DNA from: JBMOMT01 sp049324835
Lineage (GTDB): Bacteria > Chloroflexota > Anaerolineae > CAYNKW01
Reading direction: 5' to 3'
Assembly: GCA_049324835.1 (NCBI GenBank)
Contig: JBMOMT010000008.1
Span: forward strand, 1 to 28,796
Length of the DNA: 28,796 nt
In this document: piece by piece, positions 7,126 to 14,143 of the stretch
How positions within the stretch are numbered: the first letter of the stretch is position 1
How the letters are laid out: each line of letters starts with the position of its first letter
Notes under the pieces: model-generated
Databases searched by the model: none
What the model saw: only the letters and a program-made list of their open reading frames with translations
What the model was told of the DNA's origin: nothing
Translations under genes and position numbers: made by a program

Positions 7126-8979
7126 ATGAAACGACCCGATCTGAAGGAACTGCTCGATTCTCTGCCCACCAAGCCGGGCGTCTATTTGATGAAAGACGAA
7201 CACGGCGTGGTGGTCTATGTTGGTAAGGCCATCAACCTGCGCGCCCGCGTGCGCTCCTACTTTCACGAGTCGGCCCAGGAATGGGAAAAGACGCGCCAAT
7301 TGGTGCGTCGCATCGCCGATATCGAGTTCATCGTCACCGGCTCTGAATTGGAAGCGCTGGTGCTGGAGAGCACGCTCATCAAGCAGCACCGGCCCCATTT
7401 TAACGTACGCCTCAAGGACGACAAACGTTATCCCTACATCAAGATCGCCTGGCAAGAGGACTTTCCCGGTGTGACCGTCACCCGGCAGATGGTCGACGAC
7501 GGCGCGCGTTACTATGGCCCCTACACCTCGGTGGATGCCGTGCACCAGACGCTGGATCTGTTGCGCCGCACCTTTCCGTATCTGGACTGCAAACGTGTCA
7601 TCACCGGCCAGGACACGCGCCCCTGTCTCTATTACCACATCAAACGCTGCGCCGGGCCGTGCATCGGCGCCGTTTCCAGGGACGATTACCGGGCCATCAT
7701 CCAACGGCTGTGCGATTTTCTGGAAGGCAAAGCCGACGAGGTGCTGGCCGATCTGAGCGCCCGCATGGATGCTGCTGCCGAGGCCTGGCAGTTCGAAAAG
7801 GCAGCCCAAATGCGAGATCAGATCCGCGCCGTAGAAAAGGTCATCGAGCGGCAGCGAGTGGTCTCGTGGACCAAAGCCGATCAGGACGTGATCGCCTTTG
7901 CCCGCGAGGACGGCCAGGCCTGCGCCCAGGTCTTTTTCATCCGCCGGGGGCGGCTCATCGGGCGCGAGTATTTTATGTTAGAGGGCACCGAGCAGGAGGA
8001 CGAGCGCCAGGTGGTGGCCTCGTTCGTCAAGCAGTTCTACGACGAGGCGGCCTACGTGCCGCCCGAGATCCTGTTGCCCGCCGAGATCGACGAGGCCATG
8101 ATCATCGAGCAGTGGCTGCGCCAGCGGCGGGGCACCAAAGTAGCCCTAAAAGTGCCCCGGCGCGGCAAAAAACGCGAGCTGGTGCAGATGGCGGTGGAAA
8201 ACGCCGCCGAGACGCTGGCCCATCTGCGCGCCCAGTGGCTGGCCGACGAAAGCCAGCACACCGTTGCCCTGTCGGAGTTAAAGGAAGCGTTGAGCCTGCC
8301 CGCCGCGCCCACACGCATCGAGGGCTACGACATTTCCAACATCCAGGGCACGGCGGCCACCGGCAGTTTGGTGGTGTTTGTCAAGGGTGTGGCTCGCAAG
8401 AGCGACTACCGCCGCTTTCGTATCAAAGGCGTGAGCGGCAGCAACGATTTCGCCATGATGCAAGAGGTGCTGCGGCGGCGCTTTAAACGGGCAGTCGTGG
8501 CGCGCGAGGATGAGGCAACCAAAGACGCGGCCAGTCGGGACGAAAAATGGGCGGTATTGCCGGATCTGGTCCTGATCGACGGCGGCAAGGGCCAGCTCAA
8601 CGCCGCGTTGGAGGTGCTGGAGGAATACGGCCTGGACGATCTGCCCGTCGTCGGGCTGGCCAAAAAACAGGAGGAGCTGTTCCTGCCTGGCCAGTCTGAG
8701 CCGGTGGTGCTGCCGTGCGGCTCGCAGGGGCTGTTTCTGGTGCAGCGCGTACGCGACGAGGCCCACCGTTTTGCCGTGGCGCACCATCGCACCGTGCGCC
8801 GCAAGGCCGGCCTGGCCTCCCAACTCGACGCCGTGCCGGGCATCGGTCCCAGACGTCGGGCGGCATTGCTGAAACATTTCGGCTCGCTGGAGGCCATCCG
8901 CGCCGCCAGCCTGGAAGAGCTGGCGGCCGTGCCCGGCATGACGGCCAAGGCCGCCCAGGCGATCAAGGAGTGTTTGTAA
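7126..8979 (+). CDS. uvrC: UvrABC excinuclease subunit C
   Basis: A 617-residue UvrC, the nuclease of nucleotide excision repair that makes both incisions at a UvrB-marked lesion. The N-terminal GIY-YIG nuclease (KPGVYLMKDEHGVVVYVGK) occupies residues 16-95. A UVR motif for UvrB contact (WQFEKAAQMRDQIRAVEKV) lies near 222-240, and a UvrC RNase H-like nuclease half carries GYDISNIQGTAATGS and LVLIDGGKGQLNAAL. A C-terminal helix-hairpin-helix pair starts at VPGIGPRRRAALLKHFGS. Length matches the family. The frame is open to 6943, but similarity starts only at MKRPDL, and a TATAAT directly precedes that ATG. Confidence 0.96.
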   Translation: MKRPDLKELLDSLPTKPGVYLMKDEHGVVVYVGKAINLRARVRSYFHESAQEWEKTRQLVRRIADIEFIVTGSELEALVLESTLIKQHRPHFNVRLKDDKRYPYIKIAWQEDFPGVTVTRQMVDDGARYYGPYTSVDAVHQTLDLLRRTFPYLDCKRVITGQDTRPCLYYHIKRCAGPCIGAVSRDDYRAIIQRLCDFLEGKADEVLADLSARMDAAAEAWQFEKAAQMRDQIRAVEKVIERQRVVSWTKADQDVIAFAREDGQACAQVFFIRRGRLIGREYFMLEGTEQEDERQVVASFVKQFYDEAAYVPPEILLPAEIDEAMIIEQWLRQRRGTKVALKVPRRGKKRELVQMAVENAAETLAHLRAQWLADESQHTVALSELKEALSLPAAPTRIEGYDISNIQGTAATGSLVVFVKGVARKSDYRRFRIKGVSGSNDFAMMQEVLRRRFKRAVVAREDEATKDAASRDEKWAVLPDLVLIDGGKGQLNAALEVLEEYGLDDLPVVGLAKKQEELFLPGQSEPVVLPCGSQGLFLVQRVRDEAHRFAVAHHRTVRRKAGLASQLDAVPGIGPRRRAALLKHFGSLEAIRAASLEELAAVPGMTAKAAQAIKECL

Positions 8980-9022
8980 CGCCGCCTCATCTCGTGGGGG
9001 TGGGGCGGTTGCGCACCGGCAG

Positions 9023-9169
9023 CTACACGGGCTCCATTGTGTGGGCCATCCATTGCCGGATCAATTCCTCGCTGAAAACCTGCCCTTGCAACAAAAAGCT
9101 GCGGTCCGCTTCCAGAGCGTGCAGGGCCTCGTTCACGTAAGGCCGGGCCTGCTCGAATGTTTGGAACAT
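9023..9169 (-). CDS. Possible 48-residue protein downstream of rny
   Basis: A short frame starting MFQTFEQARPYVNEAL and ending WMAHTMEPV lies 57 bases after the rny stop, beyond the rny terminator hairpin. It starts at ATG (9169) preceded by GAGAGACAGAG, a poor ribosome site. The composition is that of a compact acidic-helical protein, and no family is recognised. It is the only candidate gene in the 246-base gap between uvrC and rny. Expression would need read-through of the hairpin or its own promoter, neither of which is evident. Confidence 0.35.
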   Translation of the reverse strand: MFQTFEQARPYVNEALHALEADRSFLLQGQVFSEELIRQWMAHTMEPV

Positions 9170-9185
9170 CTCTGTCTCTCTGTAG

Positions 9186-9221
9186 AAAAACCTCCCGCAG
9201 GTTCCAGCCCTGCGGGAGGTT
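9186..9221 (-). terminator. Intrinsic terminator of the recX-rny operon
   Basis: A 13-bp stem (9189-9201 with 9209-9221) is followed on the minus strand by TTTTT (9190-9186), 5 bases after the rny stop. The stem contains CCTCCCGCAGG, the core of a palindromic repeat found at three other loci in this window. Confidence 0.8.
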
Positions 9222-9225
9222 CGGT

Positions 9226-10752
9226 CTACTTGGCGTAATCTACTGCGCGTGTTTCGCGAATGACGGTGACTTTGATCTGGCCGGGGTACTGTAACATCTC
9301 TTCGATCTTGCGGGCCACGTCTTTGGAAAGGCGGATGGCCGCCAGATCGTCGATGTCGTCGGGCCGAACGATGATGCGGATCTCGCGCCCGGCCTGGATG
9401 GCAAAAGTCTGATCTACACCGGGGAACGAGTGGGCCACCTCTTCCAGCGCCTTGACACGCTTGATGTAGGTTTCCACCGACTCGCGGCGCGCGCCGGGCC
9501 GGGCCCCCGAAATGGCATCGGCGATTTCGACGACGATGGCTTCCATGCTCTGCTGTTCTTCCTCGTGGTGGTGAGCGGCGATGGCATTGATCACCTCGTC
9601 GGGCACGCCGTAGCGCCGCGCCAGGTCGGCGCCGATCAGCGCGTGAGGGCCTTCCACTTCGTGATCCACCGCCTTGCCCAGATCGTGTAACAGCGCGCCG
9701 GCCCTGGCCACCTCGACGTTAGCGCCCAATTCAGCGGCCAGCACACCGGCCAGGTGGGCCGTCTCCACGGCGTGGAGGAGTTGGTTCTGGCCGTAGCTGG
9801 TACGGAACTTGAGCCGACCCAGGATCTTGATCAGTTCTGGGTGGAGGCCCGGCACACCCGCTTCGATGGCGGCGCGTTCGCCTTCCTCCCGGATGACAGC
9901 ATTGACCTCTTCTTCGGCTTTGCTGACTACCTTTTCGATGCGGCCTGGATGGATGCGGCCATCCAGGATGAGCTTGTCCATGGCCACACGGGCCACTTCG
10001 CGGCGCACCGGGTCAAAACAAGAGAGCACGATGGCCTCAGGGGTATCGTCTACCACCACATCGACGCCGGTGGCCTGCTCAAAGGTGCGAATGTTGCGCC
10101 CGCCGCGGCCAATGATGCGGCCTTTCATCTCGTCGCTGGGCAGTGGGATCATGGAAACGGTCGTTTCAGAGACCTGATCGGTGGCGATGCGTTGCATGGC
10201 TGCCACCAGAATCTTGCGCGCCCGTCGTTCCCCTTCCTCGTGGGCCTGGTTCTCCACCTCTCGGATGACGCGGGCCATGTCCTGGCGGGTCTCTTCTTCC
10301 ACGGCCTGCAGCAACTGCTCGCGAGCCTCTTCCTGGCTCATCTGGGCGATACGTTCCAGTTCGGCTGTGCGAGACTCGTAAAGTTTTTCCAGGTCGCTCT
10401 GTTGTTTGTCCATGCGGCTCTGGCGTTGGTTCTGTCGGCGATCGCGTTGATCGAGCTGTTCCAATTTATTGTCCAGAGTCTCACGGCGCTTTTGCAGGCG
10501 GGCTTCCTCTCGTTGCAACTCGCGGCGCTGCCGCCGGTTCTCTTCTTCGATCTCGTTGCGCACGCGCAGCGCCTCATCCCGCGCCGCCAACTCGATCTCC
10601 CTGGCCTTGGCGTTGGCCTCTTCCACGATGCGCTCGGCCTCCACCTGGGCCGATTTGATTCTAGATTCACTCACGTACTGTCTGACAAAGTAGCCCAGTG
10701 CACTTCCCAAGAGAATGCCTATCAGGGCTACTGCTACAGTGATGATGTCCAT
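9226..10752 (-). CDS. rny: Ribonuclease Y
   Basis: A 508-residue RNase Y, the membrane-anchored endoribonuclease that initiates mRNA decay. One N-terminal membrane segment (residues 4-25, IITVAVALIGILLGSALGYF) is followed by a long charged coiled coil to about 190. A KH domain has GRIIGRGGRNIRTFEQATG. The HD phosphodiesterase domain has HAVETAHLAGVLAAELG and LLHDLGKAVDHE, then AHHHEE. Length is normal. Its ATG lies inside the end of recX (19-base overlap), with the ribosome site AGGAAGAGGA inside recX codons, so translation is coupled to recX. Confidence 0.96.
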   Translation of the reverse strand: MDIITVAVALIGILLGSALGYFVRQYVSESRIKSAQVEAERIVEEANAKAREIELAARDEALRVRNEIEEENRRQRRELQREEARLQKRRETLDNKLEQLDQRDRRQNQRQSRMDKQQSDLEKLYESRTAELERIAQMSQEEAREQLLQAVEEETRQDMARVIREVENQAHEEGERRARKILVAAMQRIATDQVSETTVSMIPLPSDEMKGRIIGRGGRNIRTFEQATGVDVVVDDTPEAIVLSCFDPVRREVARVAMDKLILDGRIHPGRIEKVVSKAEEEVNAVIREEGERAAIEAGVPGLHPELIKILGRLKFRTSYGQNQLLHAVETAHLAGVLAAELGANVEVARAGALLHDLGKAVDHEVEGPHALIGADLARRYGVPDEVINAIAAHHHEEEQQSMEAIVVEIADAISGARPGARRESVETYIKRVKALEEVAHSFPGVDQTFAIQAGREIRIIVRPDDIDDLAAIRLSKDVARKIEEMLQYPGQIKVTVIRETRAVDYAK

Positions 10753-11408
10753 TCCTCTTCCTCACTTTCTCGAACGTTATCGGCGCCTTTTCCCAGAGCC
10801 TGCCAGGCCTCCTGGATCACGCGGCGCGTCAGATCGTAGGGGTATCCTCGGCGCGTCAGATAGCCTGTGAGCTTTTGTCGAAAGGCCGACCATTCCAGAT
10901 GGGATAATTTTTGTCCTTTCTCCATCGCCAGTCGACGGGCATCTTGGGCCTCGTCAACCTGTTCAATCGCCTGTTCGATGACAGGCTCAGCAAGTCCTTT
11001 CTGTGTCAGTTCGTAGCGCAGCATGCGACGGCTGCGCGGTCGAAAGGTGATACGGTTCTCCACCCACTGCCGGGCGAACTGGGCATCGTCGAGCAAGCCG
11101 ACGGTTGCCAGGCGTTCCATCACGCGATCCGCCGTCGCGGCTGAGATGTTGTGGCGCGCCATACGCTGCCGCAGCTCGACCTCGCTGCGTGGACGAAACG
11201 CGATAAACCGGGCCATCTGTTCGTAGGCGTGGTGGTATGCATCCTCTTCTTTGAGGTGTGCGATCTCGTGCTCCGAAAGGATCTGCCCCCGGCGCAAGGG
11301 GACGGCCAGGTGGCTGACCAGGCTAAAACGATACTCGCCGTCCAGGTAGACGTTGACGCGATCGCGGTTGCGTTTCTGAACCCTCAGGGTCGTGATCTGG
11401 CCGCTCAT
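10734..11408 (-). CDS. recX: RecX family regulator of RecA
   Basis: A 224-residue RecX, which binds RecA filaments and limits recombination. The three-helix repeats are visible: RFIAFRPRSEVELRQRMARH, then LLDDAQFARQWVENRITFRPRS, then YLTRRGYPYDLTRRVIQEAW. The N-terminal 50 residues form a short beta-rich segment (VYLDGEYRFSLVSHLAV), as in longer RecX proteins. The ATG at 11408 has GAGAGGAAA; an upstream in-frame extension to 11492 crosses a terminator and is rejected. It is on the recA strand but separated by 589 non-coding bases and a strong terminator, so it is probably transcribed separately and together with rny. Confidence 0.9.
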   Translation of the reverse strand: MSGQITTLRVQKRNRDRVNVYLDGEYRFSLVSHLAVPLRRGQILSEHEIAHLKEEDAYHHAYEQMARFIAFRPRSEVELRQRMARHNISAATADRVMERLATVGLLDDAQFARQWVENRITFRPRSRRMLRYELTQKGLAEPVIEQAIEQVDEAQDARRLAMEKGQKLSHLEWSAFRQKLTGYLTRRGYPYDLTRRVIQEAWQALGKGADNVRESEEEEWTSSL

Positions 11409-11997
11409 TTTCCTCTCTCTGGCGCGTCTGGACGCAGGTCTAACACAAAAAAGCCGTGGCAAATAGACGCCACAGCTTTTTTGTGGGTTCACGTTTACGC
11501 TGTCGAGTGTACGAGGCTCAGTTCCCTACGATGGTGATGGATCGGGCAAATGGTATGACGTATTGCCCGGCTCAGGCCGGGAAAACGCCAACTTGTTCTC
11601 TTGTCGTTTCTGCGTTTGTTGTCACACCTTTAATAATCGTGCCCTCACAACCTGTACGCTTGTTGAAACCGAGTGCCTGGGCCGGCCTGCTTTTTGCCCA
11701 AGTTTTGCCTGTCATACGCGAAGACCCATCGGCTTTGAGAAGAGCCTGCCACATATAGCCATCGGCCTGTCCGGCCCCTATAGGTCGCTCTCAAGAACGG
11801 GTCTTCCCTTTTCAGCGTGCGTGAGCCACAGAGTGGCGTCTGGGAGCGCCGCCCGATAGTTTTTAGCGAACGTGCTCCCCAGGCAGAGCTGCCGAATAAA
11901 AAATGGTCGCTCTGCCGGTTTCCAAAAACACGTAAAAAATTAACGTTCAGAATAACACCCATCCAGGTCCGACAGGTTGCCTGTCGCCGGTCTTTGT
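11409..11997 (-). ncRNA. Structured non-coding region between recA and recX (candidate RNA)
   Basis: No convincing gene lies in these 589 bases, which have lower G+C than the flanks. The minus-strand transcript, downstream of recA, would fold into successive hairpins. These are 11970-11976/11980-11986, 11882-11889/11909-11916, 11842-11847/11874-11879, and 11825-11829/11833-11837. A long interrupted hairpin follows, whose outer arms are 11720-11727 and 11799-11806, with inner pairs 11754-11758/11778-11782 and 11764-11767/11773-11776. Two further stems lie near 11540-11600 before a terminator at 11445. It lacks the hallmarks of tmRNA, RNase P RNA and SRP RNA. It may be a long recA 3' UTR, a separate RNA, or decayed repeats. 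Confidence 0.35.
11445..11484 (-). terminator. Terminator upstream of recX (bidirectional)
   Basis: Arms 11445-11460 and 11469-11484 pair with one mismatch and an 8-base loop. A-tract and T-tract flank the stem so that it can act on both strands. It ends the recA-side transcript and separates it from recX. Confidence 0.8.
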
Positions 11998-13044
11998 TCA
12001 GACATCGTCCTGTTCCGCTGCGTCCACCGCAGACGCAGCGGTATGGCGAAGCGGTGACAGACTCGCCTGCTGGCGGATCTGGGTTTCGATCTGTTGGGTC
12101 AGTTGAGGGTTGTCGCGCAGGAACTGCTTGCTGTTCTCCCGCCCCTGGCCCAACCGCTCCTCGCCGAAGGAATAAAAAGAGCCACGCTTGGTGATGACAT
12201 CGTACTCTACGCCCAGGTCCAACACTTCCCCTGCCCGCGAGATGCCCTCGGCGTACATGATGTCGAACTCGGCCACCTTGAAGGGTGGCGCCACCTTGTT
12301 CTTCTTGACCCGGGCGCGGACGCGGCTGCCCACCACCTCACCGCCGCTCTTGAGGCTCTCGACCTTTCTCAAGTCCAGGCGCACCGAAGAGTAGAACTTG
12401 AGGGCCATGCCGCCGGGGGTGGTTTCGGGATTGCCGAACATGACGCCGATCTTCATGCGTAACTGGTTGGTGAAGACCATGGCGGTGTTGGAGGCCTTGA
12501 TGGCGCCGGAGAGCTTACGCAGGGCCTGGCTCATGAGGCGGGCCTGGCGGCCCATGGTGGCGTCGCCCATGTCGCCTTCGATCTCGGCCTGGGGCACGAG
12601 AGCGGCGACGGAATCGATGACCACGACGTCGACGGCGCCGGAGCGGACGAGGGCCTCGGCGATTTCGAGGGCCTGTTCGCCGGTGTCGGGCTGGGAGATG
12701 TAGAGTTCGTCGACCTTGACGCCGCAGCGGGCGGCGTAGGCCGGGTCGAGGGCGTGTTCGACGTCGATGAAGGCGGCGACGCCGCCGGCCTTTTGGGCCT
12801 GGGCGATGATGTGCTGGCAGAGGGTGGTCTTGCCGGACGATTCGGGGCCATAGATTTCGGTGACGCGGCCGCGGGGGATGCCGCCCACGCCCAGGGCGAT
12901 ATCCAGGGCCAGCGAGCCGGTGGGGATGGCGGCCACGTTGAGGTGGCTGGCCTGGCCCAGCTTCATGATGGCGCCTTCACCGTACCGCTTTTGTATCTGG
13001 GCCATGGTCGTTTCCAGGGCCTTGACGCGTCCATCCTCTGCCAT
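11998..13044 (-). CDS. recA: Recombinase RecA
   Basis: A 348-residue RecA, the strand-exchange ATPase and SOS co-protease. Walker A is GPESSGKTT at residues 66-74, followed by the Walker B segment VDVVVIDSVAAL. The loops with GDATMGRQARLMSQALRKL and FTNQLRMKIGVMFGNPETTPGG are intact, and the C-terminus ends in an acidic tail (DAAEQDDV). The ATG at 13044 has GAGGAG; an upstream in-frame start at 13092 has none. Codon use is uneven: about 12530-12960 is almost uniformly G/C at third positions on the coding strand, while the 3' third is more mixed. A TATAAT lies at 13124-13119. No LexA-type palindrome was recognised. Confidence 0.97.
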   Translation of the reverse strand: MAEDGRVKALETTMAQIQKRYGEGAIMKLGQASHLNVAAIPTGSLALDIALGVGGIPRGRVTEIYGPESSGKTTLCQHIIAQAQKAGGVAAFIDVEHALDPAYAARCGVKVDELYISQPDTGEQALEIAEALVRSGAVDVVVIDSVAALVPQAEIEGDMGDATMGRQARLMSQALRKLSGAIKASNTAMVFTNQLRMKIGVMFGNPETTPGGMALKFYSSVRLDLRKVESLKSGGEVVGSRVRARVKKNKVAPPFKVAEFDIMYAEGISRAGEVLDLGVEYDVITKRGSFYSFGEERLGQGRENSKQFLRDNPQLTQQIETQIRQQASLSPLRHTAASAVDAAEQDDV

Positions 13045-13118
13045 GAAAAAACTCCTCGCCACAAGATGCACCGGGCGCGCAAAAGAACACACAGCGCATC
13101 GTTACGTTGACTGGCGGA

Positions 13119-13124
13119 ATTATA
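13119..13124 (-). promoter_or_regulatory. -10 box of recA
   Basis: TATAAT on the minus strand, about 75 bases before the recA ATG, predicts a leader of roughly 68 bases. No good -35 box is seen, which would suit an activated or weak promoter. Confidence 0.5.
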
Positions 13125-13158
13125 CTCGAAAAGTGGTTAGGGTGCAAACGGCAGCGAC

Positions 13159-13199
13159 AAAAAACAGGAAACCACGGCTCAAAGGGCCGTGGTTTCCTG
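13159..13199 (-). terminator. Terminator between the small gene and recA
   Basis: A perfect 14-bp stem (13165-13178 with 13186-13199) is followed on the minus strand by TTTTTT (13164-13159). It ends transcripts from the small upstream gene just before the recA promoter. Confidence 0.85.
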
Positions 13200-13305
13200 G
13201 CGGGGTTGGAGAAGCATATGGTCTATTTGGGCTCATTGTTATTGTAGCACAGTTGGATTAACGCTGCGTTATCGTCGTGTTAACGTTTTGTAAAAACTTG
13301 ATTGT

Positions 13306-13455
13306 TCAGATACGATCTGAGACCTTGAGAGCCTGTCCGATGTGCGGGGGCAGAGTCGGCATCGACTGCGAATGGTCATCCAGGTGCGCCAGACGATCCA
13401 GTATCCAGTTGAGCGGCCACATGAGCAGCCAGTAAAGACGGTTTGCGAATGCCAT
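13306..13455 (-). CDS. Small 49-residue protein, membrane-associated, unknown
   Basis: An ATG at 13455 preceded by AAAGGGGA opens a 49-residue frame. It starts MAFANRLYWLLMWPLNWILD, a strongly hydrophobic and Trp-rich segment that could lie in or on the membrane. A polar tail follows with HLDDHSQSMPTLPPHIG. The frame extends upstream to 13560, but that part crosses a TATACT promoter-like box (13501-13496) and is unlikely to be coding. It is followed by a strong terminator at 13199, so it looks like a monocistronic gene. No family is recognised. Confidence 0.5.
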   Translation of the reverse strand: MAFANRLYWLLMWPLNWILDRLAHLDDHSQSMPTLPPHIGQALKVSDRI

Positions 13456-13572
13456 GATGTTGTCCCCTTTTGTGTGTTCGTTTATTTCTGATAACAGTAT
13501 AACATAGAATTCTGCCATCAGTGTTGAGAATTGATTGACAAAACGTAGGGAAAAGCTCAAAACATACGGTTA

Positions 13573-13737
13573 CAGGCAGCGTAACTGCTCACCCTACCCT
13601 CCCGCAGGCTAAAATCGTTCATCCTGTCCCACGATCTAGCCGACCGGACGCTGGCGAATCGACAAGTTGCGCAGTGTAGGGGCGCGGCATTGCCGCGCCC
13701 CAAGAGCCTGCGGGAGGGTAAGCAGTTACCAGGCAGC
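13573..13737. mobile_element. MITE-like element 1 (CCTCCCGCAGG arms, 8-bp target duplication)
   Basis: The element body is 13581-13729. The left arm begins GTAACTGCTCACCCT and the right arm ends GGGTAAGCAGTTAC; both contain CCCTCCCGCAGGCT or its complement, paired over about 25 bases apart from a 5-base insertion on the left. Direct repeats CAGGCAGC flank it exactly (13573-13580 and 13730-13737). The interior holds a second hairpin, GGGGCGCGG/CCGCGCCCC at 13679-13701. It encodes no protein. The same arms recur at 17165-17226. Confidence 0.7.
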
Positions 13738-13775
13738 GTTCAAGATCGAGCGTGTTTGCAAGGGGCACACTTGTG

Positions 13776-13958
13776 CTGGCGAGATTCACTACCGGACACT
13801 TTTGCATAGCGCGTCATTCTGAGGAGCAGAGCGACGAAGAATCTCACTTAACTTCAGAGATCGCCTGGGCAGAAGCGAGATTCTTCGCTCCCTTTGGTCG
13901 CTCAGAATGACAGAATTCGGCAGAGTTGAAAAAAGTGTCCGGTAGCAAACTGGCGAGA
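13776..13958. mobile_element. MITE-like element 2 (19-bp terminal repeats, 9-bp target duplication)
   Basis: The element body is 13785-13949. Its ends are inverted repeats of 19 bases with two mismatches (right end read inward: TTTGCTACCGGACACTTTT). It is flanked by perfect 9-base direct repeats CTGGCGAGA at 13776-13784 and 13950-13958. Inside, two opposed copies of a motif containing CATTCTGAG and GAAGAATCTC form a second palindrome. A 9-base duplication suits elements mobilised by an IS4-like transposase, but no transposase is present here. Confidence 0.75.
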
Positions 13959-13975
13959 AACGATGAAGCAGGGTC

Positions 13976-14004
13976 TTGTCAGTGGCGGTAAAGTGGGGTA
14001 TAAT
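13976..14004 (+). promoter_or_regulatory. Promoter of clpC
   Basis: TTGTCA (13976-13981), a 17-base spacer and TATAAT (13999-14004) lie only 18 bases after the target duplication of MITE-like element 2. The predicted leader is about 133 bases. No CIRCE or CtsR-type repeat was recognised. A second weaker TAAAAT lies near 14085. Confidence 0.65.
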
Positions 14005-14143
14005 CCAACTGAATGGGTGCATCAAGCGGTCGGTATGAGGCTGTGGGCCATACGGTTTCTAATGCTGGTCTAACAAAAGTGTGGTAAAATGGAATGATAA
14101 ACGGCATACGGCCAAAGGGTGCAGAAAGTAGAGGTAGTTCGAG

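Noticed and set aside
10756..10880. Repeated GGCGCGTCAGAT motif near the recX C-terminus as a repeat element
   Set aside because: It is two nearby occurrences within recX codons and explained by coding sequence.
11572..11754. 60-residue minus-strand frame (MWQALLKADG...) in the recA-recX gap
   Set aside because: It has no ribosome site, unusual codon use for this genome, and overlaps the hairpin region.
11409..11997. tmRNA, RNase P RNA or SRP RNA in the recA-recX gap
   Set aside because: I found no GGTTCGA-type T arm with CCA, no GAGGAAAGTCC or ACAGAA motifs, and no SRP tetraloop sequence on either strand.
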